A stretch of DNA of 64,000 bases. Origin: Xiphophorus maculatus. Lineage: Eukaryota > Chordata > Actinopteri > Cyprinodontiformes > Poeciliidae. The stretch covers positions 29,205,084-29,269,083 of the forward strand of contig NC_036462.1 of the NCBI RefSeq assembly GCF_002775205.1, read 5' to 3'. Positions 30,740 to 39,836 of this stretch are shown here, in pieces. Positions within the stretch are counted from its first letter, which is position 1. Each line of letters begins with the position of its first letter. Under the pieces are notes generated by a model, which saw nothing but the letters and a program-made list of their open reading frames with translations, searched no databases and was not told the origin of the DNA. The position numbers were made by a program, and so were the translations under genes.

Positions 30740-31530
30740 TTACAGCGCATTGCAAAGTTATGAATATTTCTTGCACTTTTTCCACATTTTATCACAGCAT
30801 TATCTGAAATCTTTTGTTAGTTTTCGGCAATCTTTGCATGTAAAACTCATGAGTGTTGCTTGCATTTGTATTCAGCTACTTCAGTTAATACTGTTAGGGT
30901 TTTTTTTGGTGTATGACTCTACCAGCTTTGCACATCTAGAGCCCGTTCTTCTGGGAACAGCAACTTTCAGGTACTGACACAGATTATCGAGTGGATTTGC
31001 ATTTAGATTTTTGACCGAGTCTTTCATGTGAATAAGCTTTAATTTACACTATTACATTTTAGAGTTTTCGTGTCGTTTTGTTGTCCTGCTAGAAGAAAGA
31101 AGCCGTTTAAAGTGTTTAGCAGATTTTGTTCCAGGATTGACCTGTACTTAGCTGAAAGCTGGGAACTTCTTGCTCGTTTTGGATGCTGCCATCCCTACGC
31201 TTAACTGATGCAATTGCATATTGAGGAAGTTAGTTTGCAACCCCCACAGTATTTTTGCATTAAGACCAAAGCATTCAAATTTGGTCTCATTTGACCAAAC
31301 TTGACCAAATATTTGACTTATGGGTAGATTATGGTGGTTTTCTTTACCCAATGACTTTCTTCTTGCCAGTCTTCTATGAAGTCCAGATTTGCGGAGTGGG
31401 GTCTACAGATTCTCCCAGCTGTCACTATGAGAAGGTTATGAGGTGTTTTATGGTTATTATGACCACAGTTCATGTGCACATGTTCAGAGCGACCCGCTAA
31501 ATTCCCCTGACGTCTGCTCCTCATCCTCTT
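30740..31530 (-). mobile_element. Tc1-like transposon remnant (minus orientation)
   Basis: The segment around 31360-31430 (CTTCTTGCCAGTCTTCTATG and following) resembles the reverse complement of a Tc1-type transposase coding region. The segment near 30750-30800 resembles a Tc1 terminal region. Heavily decayed, no open frame. Limits and family are approximate. Confidence 0.45.
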
Positions 31531-31649
31531 TCACTTAGATCATCTTCAGCAATCCAGTCAGAAGTCCGTTTTGCGCGCCAGGTGTTATATGTGATTTGTG
31601 TCATTTCATTATCACACTTACATGCTTACACAGAACAGCATGCGTGTGC

Positions 31650-31742
31650 GCACGCCCACACACACACACACACATGTTTGCGTGGCTATCTTTGTGAGGA
31701 CTTTCCATTGATTTCCATTCATTTCTACAGCGTAAACCTTAC
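31650..31742. repeat. Left half of an older CA-flanked repeat split by the LTR element
   Basis: A CA tract followed by TGTTTGCGTGG and a conserved-looking tail up to CGTAAACCTTAC. The right half resumes after the retrotransposon at 37849. The composite matches a dispersed repeat I know from many teleost introns, bounded by CA and TG tracts in inverted orientation. Confidence 0.55.
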
Positions 31743-32529
31743 TGTAATGAAGAGATCTTCATTACTGGGACTATTTTACTGAAATCACTGTATTGCATTT
31801 TAAAATATTTTTGCACTTTATTAACAAGCACTTTATTTAGCACTGCACTTTAATCATAGATTTGCACATCAGTAACAATTTGCACACAAGAAGTTTTAAT
31901 TGTATTTATTGAGTATTTTTAGACATTAGCGTGTAGCCTTTTGTTCTGGGCTCTGCACAGCTGCTCCTCATTGACGAGTGAGGTGGTTGCCTGTGGAGGG
32001 AGGATAATTGTTACGCAGAGCAATGAGCTACTAGTGGGTAAAACTGAGCAAATGTGTTGTGCATAATCTGTTGGGTGTGGAGTGCTAATGTAGAGTGACT
32101 CACCTGTCTTTTCTGTGTCCTCTCCAGGGTGTTTGGACAAATGCTGCCCCGGGGGTCCAGACACCATATATAGTCTCTGGGAGAGGCCATTGAAAAGTGT
32201 GTGGGGGGGGAATTGTTTATGGGTTTTGTGGTGTTTCATCTGGTGTAATGATAAAACATAAAATATTTATAAAAAGTAAATAGAAATGTTTATATTTAGT
32301 AAAAGGTATTTTAATTAAATAACTGGATATTGATGAATTGAGATTCCCCTGTGAATTAAAGGTGGTTTGATCCGTCACAGCTGGGACTATTTAAGACTGC
32401 AGTTTTCACCTGTGAAGTTGGTTGGTTGATGTGATGTGAAGAATAAAACAACTGCTGTTTTCCACCTGACTCTGCCTCAACGCTTCATCGTCACTGTAAA
32501 ATCCTACCGCGAACGGCTACCTTGTTACA
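31743..32529 (+). repeat. 5' LTR
   Basis: 787 bp, TG...CA, with TGTAA/TTACA short inverted tips. Candidate promoter elements are TATATAG at 32167-32173 and TATTTAAG at 32388-32395, with a polyadenylation signal AATAAA at 32442-32447. This spacing would give a short R region near 32420-32470 (inference). A 106-codon antisense frame occurs in both LTRs but has no recognisable domain. Confidence 0.93.
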
Positions 32530-32531
32530 AG

Positions 32532-32545
32532 TGGTGTCAGAAGTG
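32532..32545 (+). promoter_or_regulatory. Primer binding site (tRNA-Leu)
   Basis: TGGTGTCAGAAGTG begins 2 nt after the 5' LTR. From memory of vertebrate tRNA-Leu(CAA), whose mature 3' end reads CACTTCTGACACCA, all 14 bases are complementary. The next base diverges. Confidence 0.75.
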
Positions 32546-32569
32546 TGCCATTCATGCCACAGTGAGAAG

Positions 32570-35500
32570 ATGATGACCGGAGGTGGTAAAAAGCTAGGCC
32601 AAGAGGGAGAGCCTGATGAAGGAGCTGGAGCTTCCTCTGAAATGGTGACCATGGCAGCGACCAACCCTGAAGATAAGTTGGAGGAACTGACAGTGTTGGT
32701 GAAAGCTATTATGCGGTCTCAAACGGCTAGAGACCTGAAGATTGATAAAGATTTTTCCCGCCAGGAGCAAAGGTGGAAAAGCATACAGCATCAATTTCAA
32801 CAAATGCAGCTTCAAGTGCATGCTGTACTTGAAAGACCTGATGTATCAGAAGCACATGTTCAACCCACAACAGCTGAAGCACATGAAGAAGAATCAGATG
32901 GTGGTGATGTCCAGGTAGCTCATGGTTCCAGGTCCATAATTGAACCAAGATTTCTTCCCTTATCCACGGATGACGACATTGAGCATTTTCTGATGACGTT
33001 CGAGAGGATGGCCCAGGTGTGTCGTTGGTCTAGAGATGAGTGGGCGGTCCGTCTTGTTCCTCTGCTGACAGGCAAGGCCCGCACAGCCTATGTTCTAATG
33101 GATATGGCTGACTCTGAGAACTATGACAACGTGAAAGAGGCAATTCTGGCAAAATATGAAATCACTGCTGACACTTATCGACGCCGCTTCAGATGCCTGA
33201 AGATTGAACCAGGTGAGACGCCGCGTGAACTTTATGTGCGATTGAAAGACTTGTTTTCAAGATGGATTAAACCTGATAAATCTACTGTGCAAGAAATATC
33301 TGAGCAGATAATTCTGGAGCAGTTTCTAAGAATGGTTAATCCAGAGTTGGAGATCTGGATACGTGAGCGTGACCCGAAGACGGCAAAAGAAGCAGCTACT
33401 CTTGCGGAGGTCTTCACATCAGCCAGGAAGGGGAGCAAGAGCACCTATTTTGGCCGAGAGACTCACTATGCCCTATCAAGTAAGTCCACTGGGGGTGAAC
33501 AGGGCTCTGGTCAAAGTCAGACTAGAAATGTTTCTAGTTCAAAGCAGTTCCCTTCCCAAAGACCTCCCAATGTTAAAAAGTCATTTCCCAAGTCTTCAGT
33601 CAAAGATATTAGATGTTACAACTGTAATAACTTTGGCCATACACAACACTTCTGCCCCACCCTTAAATCAAAGCCATCACTTTTGTGTTCAGTTCCAAGA
33701 CCAGCTATTGAGGCTGTAGAAAAGAAAGTGTGCACTGTTTCTGTTCTAGTTAATGGGCAGAAAGAAGAAGCTTTGCTTGATTCTGGGTGCTTCCAGTCTC
33801 TAGTGCGTGCTAGCTTACTCTCAGAAGAAAAGCTAAGTGGGGTGGGGGTTAAAATAAGCTGTGTACATGGAGATGAACATGTCTACCCTAGTGCTGAGGT
33901 GTATTTGACAGTGGGAGGTCAAACATACCTGGTACAAGTAGCTGTAGTTCCCTCTTTGCCATACTCAGTTATACTTGGTAATGATATTCCCACTCTCTTT
34001 GACCTTATTCACCAGTCAGACTATGAACCCCAAGTGCTTACCAACAGAGATGAAGGGGATTTATGTCCTACATCTGATACACCAGTAGAACCATTGAAAC
34101 CTTGCAATGTAGTCACAAGAGCTCAAAGTTCAAAGGAGGTGTTGGAAGAGCTGCCCTTTTTTGGGGAGTCTCTGGAAACAAGGCTAGGAAAAACTAAAAA
34201 GTCAAAAGCTCAGAAAAGAAGGGAGAAATTCAAAGGCTCAGGTGATGAAGGGATAGAACAGTTGTCTAAGCCAAATAACTTGTTTGAGTTTGACATTCCC
34301 TCAGATTTGGGTGCACTACAGAGAGATGATCCTACTTTAAAACCTTGGTTTGAAAAAGTAACTGGATTGGGAGGAACTAATCAGCGCCGGTTAGACTTCC
34401 TGGAAGATGCGGTGTACATAATCAAAGGAGGTATTTTATATCAGAAGAAGGGACAGTGTGAAACATTAGCCCTTCCACAACAGTTCAGGCACAAAGTTAT
34501 GGAGCTGGGCCACTCAATTCCGTGGGCAGGTCATATGGCTTTTCATAAAACGCTGAGTAGAATCAGTAGCCGGTTTGTTTGGCCAGGAATGTATACCCAG
34601 ATTTCTAAATTTTGTAGTTCCTGTGAAAAATGTCAGTTGACTTCAGGCAGAGGAGTAGCACGAGCCCGGCTACAACCGCTGCCAATTATTGAAACACCTT
34701 TTGAAAGGCTCGGCATGGATATTGTGGGCCCATTAGAAAGGAGCTCGACAGGTTACCGTTATATATTGGTGATTTGTGACTATGCTACACGGTACCCTGA
34801 AGCTTTTCCTCTCAGATCCATTAAAGCCCGACATGTTGCTAATTGTCTCCTGCAGTTTTTCTCTAGAGTAGGAATACCAAGAGAAATTCTCACAGATTGT
34901 GGGACAAACTTTTTGTCCAAACTATTGCAGCAGGTTTATAAATTATTAGGAATTAAGGGACTTAAGACCACCCCTTACCACCCCCAAACGGACGGGCTAG
35001 TGGAAAGATATAATCAGACTCTCAAAAATATGCTGCGCAAGTTTGTCTCTGACACAGGTGCTGACTGGGACCAATGGCTGCCGTACCTGTTATTTGCTTA
35101 CCGCGAGGTACCACAAGTGTCCACAGGTTTCTCACCCTTCGAACTATTGTATGGGCGTCAAGTGAGAGGTCCGCTGGATCTACTGAAGGACTGTTGGGAA
35201 GACGCTAAGCCAGAGGGGGAAAACATTGCAGCATACGTCATCAACATGAGAGAGCGTTTGCAGGAAATGGCATCTTTTGCACAGGACAACATGAAAGCAG
35301 CTCAACAACATCAAAAGACATGGTACGATCAGAAGGCCAGAGACAGAGTCTTCTTGCCAGGACAGAAGGTTCTGTTACTGCTTCCTACCAGCGACAACAA
35401 GCTGCTGACAAAATGGCATGGACCATATGAGATCACCAAACAAGTGAGTAAAGTGGTTTATGAACTGTACATGCCGGAAAGAGCTAAAAAGCATCAGACC

Positions 35501-37024
35501 TTTCATGTCAACTTGTTGAAAGAGTTCCACAGCCGACAGGAGCCTGTGCACCAGGAGTTATTTGTGAGAGCAGTTGAGGATGAGGAGGTGACTGAAAAAT
35601 TTTTTCCAACAAGCATGTCAGACTGTGCTTTGGTTGACATTTCTCATCTGTCCCCTACTAAGCAGGACAAAATCAAACCTCTCTTGGACCCTCAGCTCTT
35701 TCAAGAAGTTCCAGGATTTACATCACTGGTTCAACACAAGATTCGGCTGAAAGAAGATGCACCGAGTCGTCAAAAGAGCTATCGCATACCAGAGCGGTTG
35801 GTTCCAGTACTGGAAAAAGAAATAAAACTGATGCGGGATTTGGGTATAATTGAAGAGTCTAGTAGTGAGTGGTGCAGCCCGATTGTGTTGGTACCGAAGA
35901 AAGATGGCTCCCTGAGATTTTGCATAGATTTTAGATATTTAAATGCTGTGTCCAACTTTGACCCGTACCCGATGCCCAGGGTGGACGACCTACTGGAGAA
36001 AGTCGGTTCAGCAAGCTACATCACAACGCTGGATCTGTGCAAAGGATACTGGCAAGTGGCGTTGGCACCAGAGGCAAGAGAGCTGACCGCCTTTAAAACT
36101 CCTTTTGGTATGTACCAATTTAGAGTCATGCCATTTGGGCTACAGGGTGCGCCAGCAACATTCCAACGTTTGATGGATCATGTACTGAGAGATGTTTCAG
36201 CATTTTCTGCAGCATATTTAGACGATGTTGTGGTGTATAGCCAGTCCTGGGAGGAGCATCTGATTCACCTGCAGGAGGTCCTACACCGCATCAGGCTGGC
36301 TGGACTGACGGTTAACCCAAAGAAGTGTAATGTAGCCCAGAGAGAGGTGGAGTACTTAGGTTTTGTCATTGGATTTGGGAAAATAAAGCCTCAAGTGGGG
36401 AAGATGGACGCAATCCATTCCTTCCCGGTTCCAACTACAAAGAAGAAGGTGAGAGGATTTCTTGGTTTGGTGGGCTGGTACCGGAAATTCATACCTTCTT
36501 TTGCCGAACGAGCAGCTGTACTGAACCATCTAACAAAGGGTGCAGCCCCCAACAAAGTGTGCTGGACAGAAGATTGTGATCGAGCCTTCAAAGATCTCAA
36601 GCAAGCGGTATGTACTCATCCTGTTTTGCACACACCAGACTTCACTAAGCCATTCATCTTACAAACAGATGCTTCGGGAGTGGGACTTGGAGCTGTCCTT
36701 CTACAAGAGGTGGACGGTGAAAGAAGACCTGTGGTGTTTCTGAGTCGAAAGCTGCTTGACAGGGAGACAAGATATTCAACAGTGGAAAAGGAGTGCTTGG
36801 CCATGAAGTGGGCTATTGAGGCCCTGAGGTATTATCTTTTGGGACATCACTTTATTCTAGAGACGGACCATCGTGCCCTCCAGTGGTTGAGACGAATGAG
36901 GGATGCCAACGCCCGTATCGCTGGATGGTACTTGTCACTGCAGCCATTTGACTTCACAGTCCAGTACAAGCCAGGGAAGTCTAATGTGGTTGCTGACTGT
37001 TTATCCAGAGTGTCAGAGGACTGA
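32570..37024 (+). CDS. Gag-Pol polyprotein, Gmr1-like retrotransposon (PR-IN-RT-RH order)
   Basis: 1484 codons from the first ATG after the primer site (the frame is open back into the LTR; a second ATG follows immediately). Capsid-type retrotrans_gag region at about residues 120-290; CCHC zinc knuckle Cys349-Cys362; aspartic protease motif DSG at 404-406; integrase HHCC zinc site (His648, His655, Cys685, Cys688), then catalytic Asp717, Asp776, Glu812 with DD35E spacing; GPY/F-type module around 935-990; reverse transcriptase with YLDD at 1216-1219; RNase H with Asp1367, Glu1406, Asp1433. The protein makes particles, matures itself, copies its RNA and inserts the DNA. All catalytic residues I know to look for are present and there is no stop or frameshift, even between gag and pol. 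No envelope gene follows. Activity is inferred, not shown. Confidence 0.93.
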   Translation: MMTGGGKKLGQEGEPDEGAGASSEMVTMAATNPEDKLEELTVLVKAIMRSQTARDLKIDKDFSRQEQRWKSIQHQFQQMQLQVHAVLERPDVSEAHVQPTTAEAHEEESDGGDVQVAHGSRSIIEPRFLPLSTDDDIEHFLMTFERMAQVCRWSRDEWAVRLVPLLTGKARTAYVLMDMADSENYDNVKEAILAKYEITADTYRRRFRCLKIEPGETPRELYVRLKDLFSRWIKPDKSTVQEISEQIILEQFLRMVNPELEIWIRERDPKTAKEAATLAEVFTSARKGSKSTYFGRETHYALSSKSTGGEQGSGQSQTRNVSSSKQFPSQRPPNVKKSFPKSSVKDIRCYNCNNFGHTQHFCPTLKSKPSLLCSVPRPAIEAVEKKVCTVSVLVNGQKEEALLDSGCFQSLVRASLLSEEKLSGVGVKISCVHGDEHVYPSAEVYLTVGGQTYLVQVAVVPSLPYSVILGNDIPTLFDLIHQSDYEPQVLTNRDEGDLCPTSDTPVEPLKPCNVVTRAQSSKEVLEELPFFGESLETRLGKTKKSKAQKRREKFKGSGDEGIEQLSKPNNLFEFDIPSDLGALQRDDPTLKPWFEKVTGLGGTNQRRLDFLEDAVYIIKGGILYQKKGQCETLALPQQFRHKVMELGHSIPWAGHMAFHKTLSRISSRFVWPGMYTQISKFCSSCEKCQLTSGRGVARARLQPLPIIETPFERLGMDIVGPLERSSTGYRYILVICDYATRYPEAFPLRSIKARHVANCLLQFFSRVGIPREILTDCGTNFLSKLLQQVYKLLGIKGLKTTPYHPQTDGLVERYNQTLKNMLRKFVSDTGADWDQWLPYLLFAYREVPQVSTGFSPFELLYGRQVRGPLDLLKDCWEDAKPEGENIAAYVINMRERLQEMASFAQDNMKAAQQHQKTWYDQKARDRVFLPGQKVLLLLPTSDNKLLTKWHGPYEITKQVSKVVYELYMPERAKKHQTFHVNLLKEFHSRQEPVHQELFVRAVEDEEVTEKFFPTSMSDCALVDISHLSPTKQDKIKPLLDPQLFQEVPGFTSLVQHKIRLKEDAPSRQKSYRIPERLVPVLEKEIKLMRDLGIIEESSSEWCSPIVLVPKKDGSLRFCIDFRYLNAVSNFDPYPMPRVDDLLEKVGSASYITTLDLCKGYWQVALAPEARELTAFKTPFGMYQFRVMPFGLQGAPATFQRLMDHVLRDVSAFSAAYLDDVVVYSQSWEEHLIHLQEVLHRIRLAGLTVNPKKCNVAQREVEYLGFVIGFGKIKPQVGKMDAIHSFPVPTTKKKVRGFLGLVGWYRKFIPSFAERAAVLNHLTKGAAPNKVCWTEDCDRAFKDLKQAVCTHPVLHTPDFTKPFILQTDASGVGLGAVLLQEVDGERRPVVFLSRKLLDRETRYSTVEKECLAMKWAIEALRYYLLGHHFILETDHRALQWLRRMRDANARIAGWYLSLQPFDFTVQYKPGKSNVVADCLSRVSED

Positions 37025-37040
37025 GGTACTGTGCTTTTAA

Positions 37041-37056
37041 GAGAGGAGGGAGGAAA
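37041..37056 (+). promoter_or_regulatory. Polypurine tract
   Basis: GAGAGGAGGGAGGAAA, sixteen purines directly abutting the 3' LTR; the expected primer for plus-strand DNA synthesis. Confidence 0.85.
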
Positions 37057-37843
37057 TGTAATGAAGAGATCTTCATTACTGGGACTATTTTACTGAAATC
37101 ACTGTATTGCATTTTAAAATATTTTTGCACTTTATTAACAAGCACTTTATTTAGCACTGCACTTTAATCATAGATTTGCACATCAGTAACAATTTGCACA
37201 CAAGAAGTTTTAATTGTATTTATTGAGTATTTTTAGACATTAGCGTGTAGCCTTTTGTTCTGGGCTCTGCACAGCTGCTCCTCATTGACGAGTGAGGTGG
37301 TTGCCTGTGGAGGGAGGATAATTGTTACGCAGAGCAATGAGCTACTAGTGGGTAAAACTGAGCAAATGTGTTGTGCATAATCTGTTGGGTGTGGAGTGCT
37401 AATGTAGAGTGACTCACCTGTCTTTTCTGTGTCCTCTCCAGGGTGTTTGGACAAATGCTGCCCCGGGGGTCCAGACACCATATATAGTCTCTGGGAGAGG
37501 CCATTGAAAAGTGTGTGGGGGGGGAATTGTTTATGGGTTTTGTGGTGTTTCATCTGGTGTAATGATAAAACATAAAATATTTATAAAAAGTAAATAGAAA
37601 TGTTTATATTTAGTAAAAGGTATTTTAATTAAATAACTGGATATTGATGAATTGAGATTCCCCTGTGAATTAAAGGTGGTTTGATCCGTCACAGCTGGGA
37701 CTATTTAAGACTGCAGTTTTCACCTGTGAAGTTGGTTGGTTGATGTGATGTGAAGAATAAAACAACTGCTGTTTTCCACCTGACTCTGCCTCAACGCTTC
37801 ATCGTCACTGTAAAATCCTACCGCGAACGGCTACCTTGTTACA
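37057..37843 (+). repeat. 3' LTR
   Basis: 787 bp, identical by eye to the 5' LTR, including an 8-G run and the same antisense 106-codon frame. Followed by the CTTAC target duplication. Confidence 0.93.
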
Positions 37844-37848
37844 CTTAC

Positions 37849-38020
37849 CCTTATCCTAACCCTTACATACCTAACCCTAACTCTATAAAAAACTCAATTC
37901 ACACCTTAGTCCTAAATCTGACCCAAAAACAGTAATTCCCCTTGTGGGGACTAGGCTTTGGTCCCCACAAGGTATTACAAACAAACGTGTGTGTGTGTGG
38001 GTGTGTGTGTGTGTGTAAAA
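37849..38020. repeat. Right half of the older CA/TG-flanked repeat
   Basis: Continues the sequence broken at 31742: a CCTAACCC-rich part, an internal short inverted repeat around GTGGGGACTAGGCTTTGGTC, then ACAAACAAACGTGTGTGTG into a TG tract that mirrors the CA tract at 31650. Confidence 0.55.
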
Positions 38021-39428
38021 GACCATTTATTGGACAAATTAGATGCCGCATATATTAAAAAGAAAATCCTTATATCTCCTCTGTTCGCTCCACTCTGATG
38101 TGGAAAGTTGTCAGTGAAGCTCCGTGCAGACAGGTGGAGAAATAATAGTTTTGGATGTACATTTATCAAAACTTAAAATCTTGAATAAGCGAAGAATTTG
38201 TACTTACGTTTGCCTCCTAATCCCCGCCCTCTCCTCTACCACCTCATAAGATGGCAAGAGAGTCAGATTTACTCTATACTTTGAACATCTTTATCATTAG
38301 CAGTGGTTTCGATTTTCATCATAAAATGAAAATAATGCTGAGTTGCAGTCTCGGGCAAAGTAGGGTGCACTCACTGATGGATTGCAGCAGAAGAGTAACA
38401 GCGCCATCTACTTTTGAGCGACTGTACTGCCCTTTTTGTAGGCCTGCCAAGCAAAAACACTGGATGAACAATTAAAAACTAAACCACTGGCTCCTCTAAA
38501 TAAGACTGGGTCTATTTTAGGAGATCAGATTTACTGCATCGTGTAACGACAGCTCCTCCAGGATGACAATTAACTAATTGTTTGGTAGAAATAAGAGGCA
38601 ACTCTTATTTGGAGGCATTTAGCATGCAAGTTATTAACTGTGGAAAACACTTCAATTTTAAGAGTCACTACATAAACACGACTCGAGATCCTAAATTAAT
38701 TGAAGGGAAAACAATTTTTTGTAATTCATTAAAACCAAATTCTGAACAGTGTGGTGTGCGTTTGTGTTTACACCCAATTTAAAAGAGGGTAAACAGAGTC
38801 CACCTGGCTGTCAAGTAATCTCAGTATGAATCCAGCTGTTTTGTAAAGGTCTATTAAAGGATATTGGTAAATAAGCATGACGTCATGACGACCAGGTCGA
38901 GAATGAAGCTGTGAATTTCGTTCACACCTCACAAAAACTCCAAATTCGGTACGGTAAAATTTGCAGTTGATACTCGACAAAGAGCGAACTGTGAAATTCA
39001 TACTTCTCCTGAGAAACTGCATTAAGTGTTGCTGAGTGTTCCCTTTCTGGACTGGTGCTGAGAGAGCGAAAAATCTACAAATATGAAACTCCTCTATGAA
39101 ACATTACGTTGCCAAGAAGAAGGAAGTATGAGCACCACCGCTAAACTGGCCCCGGAGCTCTCAGAGTTGCTTCACGACGCTGGAAAAGACAAAAACCGAT
39201 AAGAAAAAAAAAAAAACAGCGTCCTGTTCCACATGCAGTCAGACTTTCTGGGAGGGTTTCCATTAATTTCACTCCTGCTAGGTGTCTTATCAAAATACGA
39301 CAGAGTCCAAAGGCAACAGTGGATGATTTATTACTGGATAGGATGAGGCAGTGGAGATCTGACAACTCAGTGAAAAACACATCGCAGACACAGATCATGT
39401 AGCCGCCGCAGCACAGGCGGCCTGCTGT

Positions 39429-39490
<62 letters not shown>

Positions 39491-39493
39491 TGC

Positions 39494-39570
<77 letters not shown>

Positions 39571-39836
39571 AGACAACTCGAGCTCAACTGCACCGGTATG
39601 GAGGTCAATGACTGGGTACTAGAGTTGAGTAGTGATCCATTGAAGATGCAATGATTCGTGGAATAAAACTGACAAAGGATGAATATTTGTACTTGATTTC
39701 CAGATGTGGAAAACTGAGTGGGACATCCTACATCCCTAAATGTTTCGTTTGAATCCGTCCTAAAACTGTCCAGGACAAATCTCGCCATTCTTTGTACGTT
39801 TCTACCATTTCAAGCCGTCTCTCGTGGTGCCATGCC
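38021..39836. other. Intergenic sequence / probable 3' UTR of the SLC2A gene
   Basis: No coding exon seen. The part next to 39836 should be the 3' UTR of the minus-strand transporter. A minus-strand AATAAA (plus TTTATT) occurs at 39327-39332, beyond a 140-bp TG tract. Long frames across the TG tract are artefacts. Confidence 0.45.
39429..39568. repeat. 140-bp (TG)n microsatellite
   Basis: Nearly pure TG repeat with one GCGCGTGCGTGCG interruption near 39487-39499. It may lie in the 3' UTR of the transporter as a CA repeat on the minus strand. Confidence 0.95.

Larger units (their letters stand above)
25410..31640. other. Intergenic region downstream of prickle2
   Basis: No gene could be supported. 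Two decayed Tc1-like copies (about 28660-29060 and 30740-31530, both reading on the minus strand) are listed separately. A GC-richer 300-bp island at about 30180-30480 stands out. The remaining sequence is AT-rich with short random frames only. Confidence 0.55.
31743..37843 (+). mobile_element. Complete Gmr1-like Ty3/gypsy LTR retrotransposon, 6101 bp
   Basis: Both 787-bp LTRs (31743-32529 and 37057-37843) begin TGTAATG and end GTTACA, and I could find no difference between them. The 5-bp target duplication CTTAC lies at 31738-31742 and 37844-37848. A primer binding site matching tRNA-Leu is at 32532-32545 and a polypurine tract at 37041-37056. One uninterrupted gag-pol frame fills the interior, with no env. 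Domain order is gag, CCHC knuckle, protease, integrase, reverse transcriptase, RNase H. Putting integrase before reverse transcriptase in a Ty3/gypsy-type polyprotein is the hallmark of the Gmr1-like group first described from Atlantic cod. The intact frame and matching LTRs indicate a very recent insertion. Confidence 0.93.

Noticed and set aside
37233..37553. 106-codon antisense frame present in both LTRs (also 31919-32239)
   Set aside because: Duplicated only because the LTRs are identical; no domain or start context, not needed by the element.
39141..39788. 215-codon minus-strand frame across the TG tract
   Set aside because: About half of it is Thr-His repeat from the microsatellite; remainder is anonymous.
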